A model generated the notes under the pieces. That model did no database searches. It had not been told where the DNA came from and saw nothing but the letters and a program-made list of their open reading frames with translations. The translations under genes were made by a program, and so were the position numbers. A DNA stretch of 23,753 nucleotides from GCA-2686765 sp036012725 (GTDB lineage Bacteria > Pseudomonadota > Alphaproteobacteria > Rhodospirillales > 2-02-FULL-58-16). Every line of letters begins with the position of its first letter. Positions within the stretch are counted from its first letter, which is position 1. Positions 14,630 to 22,377 of this stretch are shown one piece after another. The stretch is from assembly GCA_036012725.1 (NCBI GenBank), contig DASCPW010000034.1, forward strand, positions 1 through 23,753. The letters run 5' to 3'.

Positions 14630-16024
14630 TCAATAGGCATATTCCTTGAAAACAGGATCGACTTGCCCCTGCCAGCGCCTGTCGAAAGCCGCAAGAAGCT
14701 CCTCGGCGGGAGTGAAACCGGATTCGGCAATGTGAAATAATGGTATCAGAAAGCGGGTTTCGTCGAGTCCGACACCGTCCAGTTTTGCCCGCCGGGACAG
14801 CCCTTCATGGGCGATCTCCAGCACGTCGAGAGCGATATCGCCGACACAACCGCTTCCGAAGGGTGTGTTGAGGGCCAGGCGCGGCACCTCCCGCCGCAAG
14901 CCGGCGTGTTCTTCCGGCGTCCAGTTCTTGACCATTTCCCAGGCGTCGTCACGGGCATCCTTGTCGTAAAGCAACCCGACCCAAAAGGCCGGCAGAGCGC
15001 AAAGCCGGCTCCACGGCCCGCCATCGGCACCGCGCATTTCCAGGAATTGCTTGAGCCGGACTTCGGGAAAGGCGGTCGTCAAGTGGTCGCACCAGTCATC
15101 TAAGGTGGGGTGGGCGCCGGGCAGCGCCGGCAGCTTGCCGGCGAGGAAATCACGGAAGGATTGACCGGCGGCATCAATGTACTTTCCTTGCCTATGGATA
15201 AAGTACATGGGAACGTCGAGCATATAATCCACGTAGCGCTCGAACCCGAAGCCGGTCTCGAAGACAAACGGAAGGGTGCCACAACGGTCCGGGTCGGTGT
15301 CGGTCCAGACGTGACTGCGGTAACTGAGACAGCCAGACGGTTTGCCTTCCTTGAACGGCGAGTTGGCCCACAAGGCCGTGGCGATCGGCTGCAGTGCAAG
15401 CGCAACCCGGAACATGCGTACCATGTCGGCTTCCGAGCTGTAATCCAAGTTCACCTGAACCGTGCACGTGGCCAGCATCATCTCCAGTCCCAACTTGCCT
15501 TTCTTGGGCATGTATTTTCGCATGATGCCGTAGCGGGTCTTGGGCATCCAGGGCATCTGGGAAGGGCGCCATTTGGGTTGGTACCCCAGACCGAGGAAAC
15601 CGATCCCCATACCGCTGGCCAAAATCTTGATCTGTTTCAAATGGTCGGTGACTTCCTTGCATGTCTGATGAATGGTTTCCAGCGGCGCCCCGGAAAGCTC
15701 GATCTGGCCGGCCGGCTCCAGGGTGATGGAGCTCTGGTCCGGCTTGGTGAGGGCGATGGGTTTGCCCGCTTCCAGTACCGGAGACCAGCCAAATTGAGTC
15801 AGTTTCTCCAACAGGGCGCGCACCCCTTGCGGGCCTTCGTAATCCAATGGCCGCAAATCGTCCAGGCGGTAGGCGAATTTTTCATGCTCGGTGCCGATAC
15901 GCCAAGCCTCCGGGGGCTTGCAACCGGCCTCCATATATTCGATCAGTGGCAGCTTGCTGGTGATCGGCTCACCGCCTGGGCAATCATTGGCGAGCATGGA
16001 TTTTTGTCTCGGGAGGTTGTTCAT
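14630..16024 (-). CDS. gshA: Glutamate-cysteine ligase (plant/alphaproteobacterial type)
   Basis: Forms gamma-glutamylcysteine from glutamate, cysteine and ATP, the first step of glutathione synthesis, in the cytosol. The 464-residue product has the length of the plant-like class found in alphaproteobacteria. Family blocks include CKPPEAWRIGTEHEKFAY near the N-terminus, ITLEPAGQIELSGAPL, MLATCTVQVNLDY, SGCLSYRSHVW, FVFETGFGFERYVDYM and KQFLEMRGADGG. The end of the protein (RRWQGQVDPVFKEYAY) is complete. The start is uncertain: ATG 16024 or ATG 15997 (455 residues). Neither has a Shine-Dalgarno, and the longer frame up to 16126 adds a Cys-rich stretch unlike the family. It is divergent from ubiA. 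Confidence 0.92.
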   Translation of the reverse strand: MNNLPRQKSMLANDCPGGEPITSKLPLIEYMEAGCKPPEAWRIGTEHEKFAYRLDDLRPLDYEGPQGVRALLEKLTQFGWSPVLEAGKPIALTKPDQSSITLEPAGQIELSGAPLETIHQTCKEVTDHLKQIKILASGMGIGFLGLGYQPKWRPSQMPWMPKTRYGIMRKYMPKKGKLGLEMMLATCTVQVNLDYSSEADMVRMFRVALALQPIATALWANSPFKEGKPSGCLSYRSHVWTDTDPDRCGTLPFVFETGFGFERYVDYMLDVPMYFIHRQGKYIDAAGQSFRDFLAGKLPALPGAHPTLDDWCDHLTTAFPEVRLKQFLEMRGADGGPWSRLCALPAFWVGLLYDKDARDDAWEMVKNWTPEEHAGLRREVPRLALNTPFGSGCVGDIALDVLEIAHEGLSRRAKLDGVGLDETRFLIPLFHIAESGFTPAEELLAAFDRRWQGQVDPVFKEYAY

Positions 16025-16191
16025 TCGTTCGGGCAAAAATGGCGCCATCAGCAAAACACAGTAACAAAAAGGCAGTTTGCAAGAAACGTCAAGCTCGCAA
16101 ACCAACAGGGCCATCAGCGCGGCCATTCCCGGGTTGATGTCGATGCGTGGTTTGCCTGTTGGAGTATGTTGGGCGTATTACTTCTTTTACC

Positions 16192-17115
16192 ATGCGCGAG
16201 ACAATTGATAGCACCGCCAGCGATATCCCCAGCGATAGCTGGATCAATCGCTTGGCGCCGAAGAGTTTAAAGCCATACCTGCGGCTGGCGCGGATTGACC
16301 GCCCCGTCGGCATTTGGCTTTTGCTGTTTCCTTGCTGGTGGAGCATCTCGTTGGCGACCTCCGGGGCCTGGCCGGATTGGCGGTTGATCGCCCTTTTCGC
16401 CGCCGGCGCGCTGGTCATGCGCGGCGCCGGTTGCACCCTTAATGATATCGCCGATCGGGAATTCGACGGCCGTGTCACCCGCACGGCCTCACGGCCCTTG
16501 CCAAGCGGCGTCGTCAGTGTCCGGCAGGCCTTGCTTTTCCTCATCCTGCAATTGGCGGCCGGTTTGCTTATTTTACTGTGTTTCAATTCCTTCACGATGA
16601 TTGTCGGTGCCGCTTCGCTCCTGCTTGTTGCGCTTTACCCGTTCATGAAACGCATTACTCACTGGCCACAGGCGGTGCTCGGTCTCACTTTCAATTGGGG
16701 TGCCTTGCTGGGCTGGGCGGCGGTGCGGGGCGATCTGGGGACCCCGGCGATGGCACTCTATGGCGCCGGGGTATTGTGGACTCTTGGCTATGACACCATC
16801 TATGCCCATCAGGACAAGAGTGACGACATCAGGATCGGTGTAAAATCGGTGGCGTTGAAATTGGCCGACTCCACCCGTCCCTGGCTGTTCATCTTTTATG
16901 GCGGAGCCGTTGCCCTGTTGGCTCTGGCCGGAATTCTGGCGGGGCTTGCATGGCCATTTTACGCCTTTCTGACCCTGGCTGCCGGTCATTTGGCCTGGCA
17001 AGTGACAATGGTCGATCTTAACGAACCAAAAGATTGTCTGGCTAAGTTTAAGTCCAACCAGCATTTCGGCTGGATCGTTTTGATTGGCGTTTTGGCGGGG
17101 CAATTGCTGGCCTAG
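16192..17115 (+). CDS. ubiA: 4-hydroxybenzoate polyprenyltransferase
   Basis: An integral membrane prenyltransferase that joins a polyprenyl chain to 4-hydroxybenzoate in ubiquinone synthesis. The product is 307 residues with about eight or nine hydrophobic helices. The two Asp-rich magnesium/diphosphate motifs are NDIADREFDG (from 84) and YDTIYAHQDKSDD (200-212). RLARIDRPVGIWLLLFPCWW near the N-terminus is typical. ATG 16192 is chosen; a GTG at 16147 would add 15 residues lying close to the divergent gshA start. It is followed by a possible terminator hairpin and, after a short divergent ORF, by ubiD, so two ubiquinone steps are neighbours. Confidence 0.94.
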   Translation: MRETIDSTASDIPSDSWINRLAPKSLKPYLRLARIDRPVGIWLLLFPCWWSISLATSGAWPDWRLIALFAAGALVMRGAGCTLNDIADREFDGRVTRTASRPLPSGVVSVRQALLFLILQLAAGLLILLCFNSFTMIVGAASLLLVALYPFMKRITHWPQAVLGLTFNWGALLGWAAVRGDLGTPAMALYGAGVLWTLGYDTIYAHQDKSDDIRIGVKSVALKLADSTRPWLFIFYGGAVALLALAGILAGLAWPFYAFLTLAAGHLAWQVTMVDLNEPKDCLAKFKSNQHFGWIVLIGVLAGQLLA

Positions 17116-17116
17116 A

Positions 17117-17153
17117 AGTTTGTCGGATCAGCCGCCGCCGGCACCGACAAACT
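17117..17153. terminator. Inverted repeat after ubiA, possible terminator
   Basis: AGTTTGTCGG (17117-17126) and CCGACAAACT (17144-17153) form a perfect 10-bp stem with a 17-nt GC-rich loop, starting 2 nt after the ubiA stop. No U-tract follows, so it is not a classic intrinsic terminator. Part of it also encodes the end of the minus-strand small ORF. Confidence 0.35.
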
Positions 17154-17298
17154 GAGCGATGTTGACATCGTCGATCTGTTCGGGTTTTAGGAACTTTTCG
17201 GCATAGGTCTTTGTCCGCGAAAACAACCAGAGCGGCGGTTGCCGTTCCCCGGCTTGTCGCTTGGGTGCTGTGCAACGGCAGTGAAAGCGGATAAACAT
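17128..17298 (-). CDS. Small hypothetical protein, 56 codons, divergent from ubiD
   Basis: A short minus-strand frame from ATG 17298 to TGA 17128-17130. Its second half, TYAEKFLKPEQIDDVNIAQF and then VGAGGG, has natural composition and well-chosen codons and reads like a true protein end. The first half is basic with a CRC pair (residues 7-9) and LWLFSRTK. No known family is recognised. The ATG is only 6 nt from the divergent ubiD ATG and has no Shine-Dalgarno, so the true start may be further in. This could also be the surviving end of a longer gene cut by ubiD. Confidence 0.42.
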   Translation of the reverse strand: MFIRFHCRCTAPKRQAGERQPPLWLFSRTKTYAEKFLKPEQIDDVNIAQFVGAGGG

Positions 17299-17304
17299 AG
17301 CGCC

Positions 17305-18828
17305 ATGGCTTATTCCTCATTGCGTGGTTTCATCGACAGACTGGAACGGGACGGGTGCTTGGCACGTGTCGGCGAACCGGTGAGCCCATACCTGGAGATG
17401 ACCGAGATTCAAACCCGCCTGATGGCCGAGGGCGGGCCGGCGGTGCTTTTTGAGAACGTCGTCAAGGCTGACGGCTCCCCATACGGCATTGCGGTTCTGG
17501 TCAATTTGTTCGGCACCGTCGAGAGGGTTGCCTGGGGTATGAGCCGGGAGCTGGGGCAATTGCGCGAGATCGGCGAAATCCTGGCTTTTCTGCGCCAGCC
17601 GGAACCGCCGGGCGGATGGCGCCAGGCGCTGGAGATGTTGCCGTTATTGAAAACGGTCATGTCCATGAATCCAAAGACTTCCGCCAAGGCGCCTTGCCAG
17701 GAAGTGGTGCTCACCGGCGGCGACGTTGATCTTGCCCGCCTGCCGGTCCAAACCTGTTGGCCGGGCGAGCCGGCGCCGCTTATCACCTGGCCGATGGTTG
17801 TCAGCCGTGGGCCAGAGGCCGACCAGGAAGGCGGCGACAAGCGGGATGGGTATAACTTGGGCATTTACCGTATGCAGGTGACGGGGCCGAATACCACGCT
17901 GATGCGTTGGCTCCGCCACCGTGGTGGCGCCCAGCAGTTCGCCCGCTGGAAAGAGAAACGAGCCGATCCGATGCCGGTCGCTGCCGTCATCGGCGCCGAC
18001 CCCGGCGTCATTCTCGCCGCCGTCACGCCGCTTCCCGATACCTTGTCCGAATATCAGTTCGCCGGACTGCTCAATGGCGAAAAAGTGGAACTGACGGACT
18101 GTAAAACAGTACCGCTAAAAGTGCCGGCCCAGGCTGAGATCGTTATCGAAGGCCACGTTTCGCCGGAAGGTGAGGCTGATGAAGGCCCCTATGGCGATCA
18201 CACCGGCTATTTCAACGCCGTCGAGCCTTTTCCGGTCTTCACGGTCAGCGCCATCACCATGCGCAAGAAGCCGATTTACCTTTCCACCTATACCGCCCGC
18301 CCGCCCGACGAGCCGTCGGTGCTGGGCGAGGCGTTGAACGATGTTTTCGTGCCGCTGATCTGCCAGCAATTTCCCGAGATCGTCGATTTCTGGCTGCCGC
18401 CGGAGGCTTGCTCCTATCGGCTCGCCGTGGTGTCGATGAAAAAGGCCTACGCCGGCCACGCCAAGCGGGTGATGATGGGTGTCTGGTCGTACCTGCGTCA
18501 ATTCATGTATACAAAATTCGTCATTGTCGTCGACGCCGATATCGACGCCAGGGACTGGAAGGATGTCATCTGGGCGGTTTCCACCAACGTCGATCCGGCC
18601 CGCGACGTCACGCTGATCGAAAATACACCCATCGACTACTTGGATTTTGCCTCCCCTGAAGCCGGCTTGGGCAGCAAGATCGGCATTGACGCTACCACCA
18701 AGGTTGCCCCCGAGACCAAGCGCCACTGGGGCCGTAAAATCCGCATGTGCGACGACATCATCGACGAGGTTACGCGGAAATGGGCATCATATGGCCTGCC
18801 TGGACAGGGCAAGCCGATTTGGAAGTAA
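17305..18828 (+). CDS. ubiD: 4-hydroxy-3-polyprenylbenzoate decarboxylase
   Basis: A prenylated-FMN-dependent decarboxylase acting after UbiA in ubiquinone synthesis. The 507-residue product has the normal length. Family blocks include an N-terminal SSLRGFIDRLERDG, the central MQVTGPNTTLMRW, ADEGPYGDHTGYFN with conserved acidic residues, ITMRKKPIYLSTYT, and the late VVDADIDARDWKDV and ASPEAGLGSKIGIDATTK. ATG 17305 matches the usual start; the in-frame upstream start at 17239 reads a Cys-rich segment unlike the family. UbiX, which supplies the prenyl-FMN cofactor, is not in the window. The stop is 47 nt before lysS on the same strand. Confidence 0.94.
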   Translation: MAYSSLRGFIDRLERDGCLARVGEPVSPYLEMTEIQTRLMAEGGPAVLFENVVKADGSPYGIAVLVNLFGTVERVAWGMSRELGQLREIGEILAFLRQPEPPGGWRQALEMLPLLKTVMSMNPKTSAKAPCQEVVLTGGDVDLARLPVQTCWPGEPAPLITWPMVVSRGPEADQEGGDKRDGYNLGIYRMQVTGPNTTLMRWLRHRGGAQQFARWKEKRADPMPVAAVIGADPGVILAAVTPLPDTLSEYQFAGLLNGEKVELTDCKTVPLKVPAQAEIVIEGHVSPEGEADEGPYGDHTGYFNAVEPFPVFTVSAITMRKKPIYLSTYTARPPDEPSVLGEALNDVFVPLICQQFPEIVDFWLPPEACSYRLAVVSMKKAYAGHAKRVMMGVWSYLRQFMYTKFVIVVDADIDARDWKDVIWAVSTNVDPARDVTLIENTPIDYLDFASPEAGLGSKIGIDATTKVAPETKRHWGRKIRMCDDIIDEVTRKWASYGLPGQGKPIWK

Positions 18829-18875
18829 GCGCCGCCGGTTGACGCCCCGCGCCGCCAGGCATAGGTTCCACCATC

Positions 18876-20459
18876 ATGCCCGAGGAGCGCGATTACGCCC
18901 ATCATGCCAATGCCTGGCCTTTTGCCGAGGCCAGGGCCTTACTCAAACACATCGGCGGCAAAACCCCGGAAAAGGGCTACGTACTTTTCGAGACCGGCTA
19001 CGGGCCGTCGGGCCTGCCCCATATCGGCACCTTCGCCGAGGTTGCGCGCACCTCCATGGTACGCCGGGCCTTCGAGACGCTTACCGGCATTCTGACCCGG
19101 CTGTTCGCCTTCTCCGACGACATGGACGGATTGCGCAAGGTCCCCGAAAATATCCCCAACCAGGAGATGTTGACGCAACACCTGGGCAAGCCCCTGACCT
19201 CGATTCCCGATCCCTTCGGCAGCCATGAAAGCTTTGGCCATCACAATAACGAGCGGCTGAAGAGCTTCCTTGACGATTTCGCCTTTGATTACCAATTCCA
19301 GAGTGCCACCGATTGCTACAAGAGCGGCCTTTTCGATGCCACCTTGCTGAAGGTGCTGGAACACTACGACGAGGTGGTCAAGGTGATCGCACCGACGCTG
19401 GGAGCGGAGCGCCGCGCCACTTACAGCCCTTTCTTGCCGCTGTCGGCTAAAACGGGGAGGGTTTTGCAAGCACCGGTCAGAGAGTACAACGTCGATGCCG
19501 GCACCATCGTCTACGAAGACGAAGACGGATCCAAGGTCGAGACGCCGGTGACCGGCGGCCATTGCAAACTGCAATGGAAAGTCGACTGGGCAATGCGCTG
19601 GATGGCGCTCGGCGTAGATTACGAAATGTCTGGCAAGGACCTGATAGATTCGGTGAGATTGGCGGGGAAAATCTGCCGTATTCTCGGCGCCGCGCCTCCC
19701 GTCGGGTTCACTTACGAATTATTCTTGGACGAGAACGGCGAGAAGATTTCCAAATCCAGGGGCAATGGCCTCGCCGTCGAGGAGTGGCTGCGCTATGCCC
19801 CGCCGGAAAGCCTGGCATTGTTCATGTACGGCAAGCCGAAGGCTGCGAAAAGGCTCTATTTTGACGTCATTCCGCGCACCGTCGATGATTATCTGAACCA
19901 CTTGTCCCACTTCCCCGGATTACCAGACGGCAAGCGGCTGGATAGCCCCATCTGGCATATCCATCGCGGCCGTCCGCCGCAAGAGGACACCAACCTCGGC
20001 TACGGCATACTCCTTAACCTGGCCAGCGTTTGTCATGCCGAGGACAAGGCGGTGCTCTGGCATTTTATTACCCGCTACCGCCCGCAAGCGACGCCGGAAA
20101 GAGCGCCGATCCTGGACGGTCTGGTGGAATACGCCATCAACTATTACCAAGGTTTCGTCAAGCCCGCGAAGATGTACCGCGCCGCCATGAAAGACGAGAC
20201 CGAGGCGTTGGAAGACCTGGCCCAGGTCCTGCAATCCCTGCCCCGGGACGCTGCCGCCGAAACCATCCAAAGCGAGGTCTACGAGGTCGGCAAACGCCAT
20301 TCCTTCGCCGACCTTAAATCCTGGTTCCGGGCGCTCTACGAGATTCTTTTGGGACAAAGCCAAGGGCCGCGCATGGGTACGTTCATCGCTATTTACGGGA
20401 TCGACGAGACCATCACCTTGATCCGCCGCGCCGTCGCTGGAGAGGATTTAAGCGCCTGA
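18876..20459 (+). CDS. lysS: Lysyl-tRNA synthetase, class I
   Basis: Charges tRNA-Lys with lysine in the cytosol. The 527-residue protein is of the class I (archaeal/alphaproteobacterial) type, not the class II LysS of enteric bacteria. The Rossmann signature HIGT is at 49-52 within GPSGLPHIGTF, and the KMSKS-type motif is KISKS at 290-294. The AFSDDMDGLRKVP segment is family-typical. Class I LysRS occurs in archaea, spirochaetes and most alphaproteobacteria, supporting the lineage call. ATG 18876 begins MPEERDYAHHANAWPF, a normal start. A weak hairpin follows before the convergent S24 repressor gene. Confidence 0.94.
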   Translation: MPEERDYAHHANAWPFAEARALLKHIGGKTPEKGYVLFETGYGPSGLPHIGTFAEVARTSMVRRAFETLTGILTRLFAFSDDMDGLRKVPENIPNQEMLTQHLGKPLTSIPDPFGSHESFGHHNNERLKSFLDDFAFDYQFQSATDCYKSGLFDATLLKVLEHYDEVVKVIAPTLGAERRATYSPFLPLSAKTGRVLQAPVREYNVDAGTIVYEDEDGSKVETPVTGGHCKLQWKVDWAMRWMALGVDYEMSGKDLIDSVRLAGKICRILGAAPPVGFTYELFLDENGEKISKSRGNGLAVEEWLRYAPPESLALFMYGKPKAAKRLYFDVIPRTVDDYLNHLSHFPGLPDGKRLDSPIWHIHRGRPPQEDTNLGYGILLNLASVCHAEDKAVLWHFITRYRPQATPERAPILDGLVEYAINYYQGFVKPAKMYRAAMKDETEALEDLAQVLQSLPRDAAAETIQSEVYEVGKRHSFADLKSWFRALYEILLGQSQGPRMGTFIAIYGIDETITLIRRAVAGEDLSA

Positions 20460-20483
20460 TCTGGTCGGCGGCGTTTTAAGGAA

Positions 20484-20499
20484 GGGCTGAAAGAAGCCC
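20484..20499. terminator. Weak hairpin between convergent lysS and S24 gene
   Basis: GGGCT (20484-20488) and AGCCC (20495-20499) pair around a 6-nt purine loop, 24 nt past the lysS stop. No U-tract follows in either direction, so termination is only suggested by position. Confidence 0.3.
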
Positions 20500-20504
20500 C
20501 TGGA

Positions 20505-21138
20505 TTACTGGCTGGCCCAAACGATACGAGACATCCACTCGACTTCTTCGACGTTCAAGGTGCGATCGCCGTCGAGTGAATTGAACGACAGGAGATCAAC
20601 CTTGCGGGCTGAACGCCGCTGCAGCTGCTTGGCCATTATTTCACCGCCAGTGGTCCTCACCAGCACGCGGTCGCCGCGGCGGATGTTGGCAAAAGGCGAA
20701 ACGACCATAATGTCACCATCCCGGTAAACCGGTTCCATGCTGCCGTCGCTGATCTCCAAAGCGTAGGCATGAGGGTCGCCAAGGGCCGGGAAGGGAATCT
20801 CGTCCCAGGAGGCGCTCGCCGGGTGGCCAGTGGCGTTGAAGTATTTCCCCCCTCCCGCCTGGGCAAATCCGATCAGCGGCATGTTGCGGTAAACCCCGAT
20901 GTTCTCGCCGCCATCGATATAGGAAATAAACTCTCCCAGCGTGGCTTTCGTGGCCTTGAGGGTTTTTGAAACGCTCTCGGTGCTGGGCCAGCGCGGCTTG
21001 CCTTCGCGAGTGATGCGTTTACTCTATATTGAAGGTGGTGGGGTCGAGGCCGGCCTTCTTGGCGAGTCCGGAGGCGGAAAATCCGTGTTCCCGAGCCAAA
21101 CGGTCTATGGCCCGCCAAATGTCCGAATGAGTGAACAT
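20505..21138 (-). pseudogene. HTH/S24 (LexA-like) repressor with a single-base frameshift
   Basis: From ATG 21138 the frame gives a helix-turn-helix: MFTHSDIWRAIDRLAREHG then FSASGLAKKAGLDPTTFN, and it meets TAA two codons later. Removing one base (plus-strand A at 21026; T on the coding strand) restores NKSKRITREGKPRWPSTES and runs in frame into the S24 domain ending at 20505. The S24 part has FAQAGGG (cleavage-like site), the catalytic Ser in SDGSMEPVYRDGD and the Lys in EIMAKQLQ. The restored protein would be about 210 residues, normal for this group. As written, only a fragment from ATG 20882 (125 residues, no DNA-binding domain) or a 39-residue HTH peptide could be made. A sequencing error is possible. 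Confidence 0.8.
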
Positions 21139-21150
21139 GGGAACATGTTC
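21133..21150. promoter_or_regulatory. GAACATGTTC palindrome, likely operator of the S24 repressor
   Basis: GAACATGTTC at 21141-21150 is a perfect 10-bp palindrome just upstream of the S24 ATG (21138). A further GAACATG half-site is at 21133-21139, overlapping the start codon, and GGAACATA lies at 21177-21184. Repeated half-sites over the promoter of a LexA-like protein are typical of autoregulation; this link is inferred. Confidence 0.45.
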
Positions 21151-21591
21151 ATATAAAGCAGTATTTTTTGCACTAGGAACATATTAGTGTAAATTATTAA
21201 ATAAGGATATTATACCTATATTAGCATTTTGTGTCGATGCTCGCACTGTCTCTCTAAGAATCTGTCGCCAAAATATAAACCGTGAAAGCCGAGGCAGCGC
21301 GGTGTTTTCCACGCAAGTGTAAAAAGTTTCCCGCCTGAAAACCACACCCCCCCCCCTTATTCCTTTCCTATATATTGTAGAATGCTTGCATTGTAATAGC
21401 AGATATAGTAGAAATCTGTCCGACCCTGGGGTTTGGAAATAGCCAAAAAAAGAAAGGAAGGGGGCTCGCGAAACGTTGGCAAGGCAAAAGCTTTGATGCC
21501 TTGAGTGCATCGGTCTTCTGCCGGCTTGTCCGGAACGGGGAATTTTCTCCATCCGTTGGCACCGCCGAGTATTGCGTGCCGCAATCGGGAA
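21151..21591. other. AT-rich intergenic region and long gcrA leader
   Basis: No gene is seen in these roughly 440 nt. Contents: AT-rich tracts at 21150-21230; a GANTC (CcrM methylation) site GAATC at 21258-21262; a run of 10 C at 21347-21356; and an inverted repeat CAAGGCA/TGCCTTG (21480-21486, 21497-21503) that could fold in the gcrA leader. Another GANTC site, GACTC, lies at 21606-21610 within the first gcrA codons. Promoters for gcrA and the divergent S24 gene must lie here, but no hexamer pair is convincing. Confidence 0.6.
21171..21189. repeat. CACTA...TAGTG inverted repeat
   Basis: CACTA (21171-21175) and TAGTG (21185-21189) flank a GGAACATAT core in the AT-rich region between the S24 gene and gcrA. 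It may be part of the same control region as the GAACATGTTC palindrome. Confidence 0.28.
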
Positions 21592-22038
21592 ATGACAGTG
21601 AATTGGACTCCAGTGCATGTCAGCGCTCTTATCGCCTTGTGGAACGACGGTCTCCCATGCCGCGAAATCGGTCGCCGTTTGGGTTTCACCAAGAATGCCA
21701 TAATTGGCAAGGCCAACCGTATGGGCCTGCCCAAACGCAGCCCTTCCGTTCGCAAAGCCGTCAATGATAAGAAGCCGCCGGGCGCCGAGGTCATCAGCCT
21801 GGAACAGTTGACTTTCGGCATGTGCAGTTGGCCGCATGGCGATCCGCAGAAGGATGAGTTCCATTTCTGTGGCCAGCCGGCGGTGGAAGGCAAACCCTAT
21901 TGCGCCGAGCATTGCGCCAGGGCTTATGTCATTAGCACCAAGGAGGCTAGAACATCGGCAAGCCATCAGCCGGCCACCGCGGCGCTGGCCCGCCCGGCGA
22001 GCATGGGCGGCGTCAATCTTCTTCGGCACCGTGGGTGA
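21592..22038 (+). CDS. gcrA: Cell-cycle regulator GcrA
   Basis: GcrA binds the sigma-70 holoenzyme and stimulates promoters carrying GANTC sites methylated by CcrM, controlling division genes in alphaproteobacteria. The 148-residue protein starts VNWTPVHVSALIALWNDG and continues CREIGRRLGFTKNAIIGKANR, the family helix-turn-helix. The C-terminal part has the Cys/His set C78 (MCSWPHGDP), C93 (FCGQP), C104 and H107 (PYCAEHC). ATG 21592 matches the usual N-terminus; the frame is open 87 nt further upstream but lacks family sequence. GANTC sites lie upstream and at the 5' end. The 3' end overlaps the convergent FliG-like gene by 26 nt. Confidence 0.95.
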   Translation: MTVNWTPVHVSALIALWNDGLPCREIGRRLGFTKNAIIGKANRMGLPKRSPSVRKAVNDKKPPGAEVISLEQLTFGMCSWPHGDPQKDEFHFCGQPAVEGKPYCAEHCARAYVISTKEARTSASHQPATAALARPASMGGVNLLRHRG

Positions 22039-22336
22039 CTTGCCTCGTTGTGACATTTCCATAGATTAGGGTTCCTTCGTCCTCCAGGTCCTTGGCAATC
22101 TTGGCGAGGCGGTTGATGGCCTCCTTGATGGCGGCGCCAGGGACATCGTTGCTGAACTGAAAGTCCAAATCCTCGGCAATCATCTTTTTTAAAGTTTCGG
22201 TCATGTTGCCATAAAATTTGTTCAACGTGATTTTGTCACTCTCGGCGATTTTGAGGAGCACGAGGATATCGTCGTGTTTGGCGACCCTAAGCAGTCTTTG
22301 AATGCCCAAGTCATTGGCATTCTTGATATGGCGCAT
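22013..22336 (-). CDS. Stand-alone FliG C-terminal-domain-like protein
   Basis: A 107-residue protein matching only the last domain of flagellar motor switch protein FliG. GIQRLLRVAKHDDILVLLK, then KFYGNMTETLKKMIAEDL, then AAIKEAINRLAKIAKDLEDEG follow the FliG order (IQRLL, LALK, FLxNMSxR, EDL, VExAQ, LxxxGEI). Of the FliG torque residues, the first Lys and the acidic pair (as E-D) appear kept, but the two Arg positions (FLRNMS and GPVR in enteric FliG) are lost. There are no N-terminal or middle domains, although the frame is open about 100 nt upstream without a start. It may be a FliG-derived partner in another complex. ATG 22336 is 41 nt from the divergent Nudix start, with no Shine-Dalgarno. 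Confidence 0.72.
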   Translation of the reverse strand: MRHIKNANDLGIQRLLRVAKHDDILVLLKIAESDKITLNKFYGNMTETLKKMIAEDLDFQFSNDVPGAAIKEAINRLAKIAKDLEDEGTLIYGNVTTRQVTHGAEED

Positions 22337-22365
22337 GAAATCGCTGGCCCGTTCTTCGGCGCTCC

Positions 22366-22370
22366 GGGAG
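22366..22370 (+). promoter_or_regulatory. Ribosome binding site that fixes a TTG start
   Basis: GGGAG at 22366-22370 is 7 nt before TTG 22378. With the family-typical N-terminus MSFLDRI it settles the unusual TTG start of the Nudix gene. Confidence 0.6.
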
Positions 22371-22377
22371 ACATTTC

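Noticed and set aside
15110..16270. Plus-strand open frame of 386 codons opposite gshA
   Set aside because: gshA is complete with family motifs on the other strand; this frame is its shadow.
21184..22062. Minus-strand open frame of 292 codons across gcrA and its leader
   Set aside because: It runs through AT-rich non-coding sequence and opposite the clear gcrA gene, with no domain.
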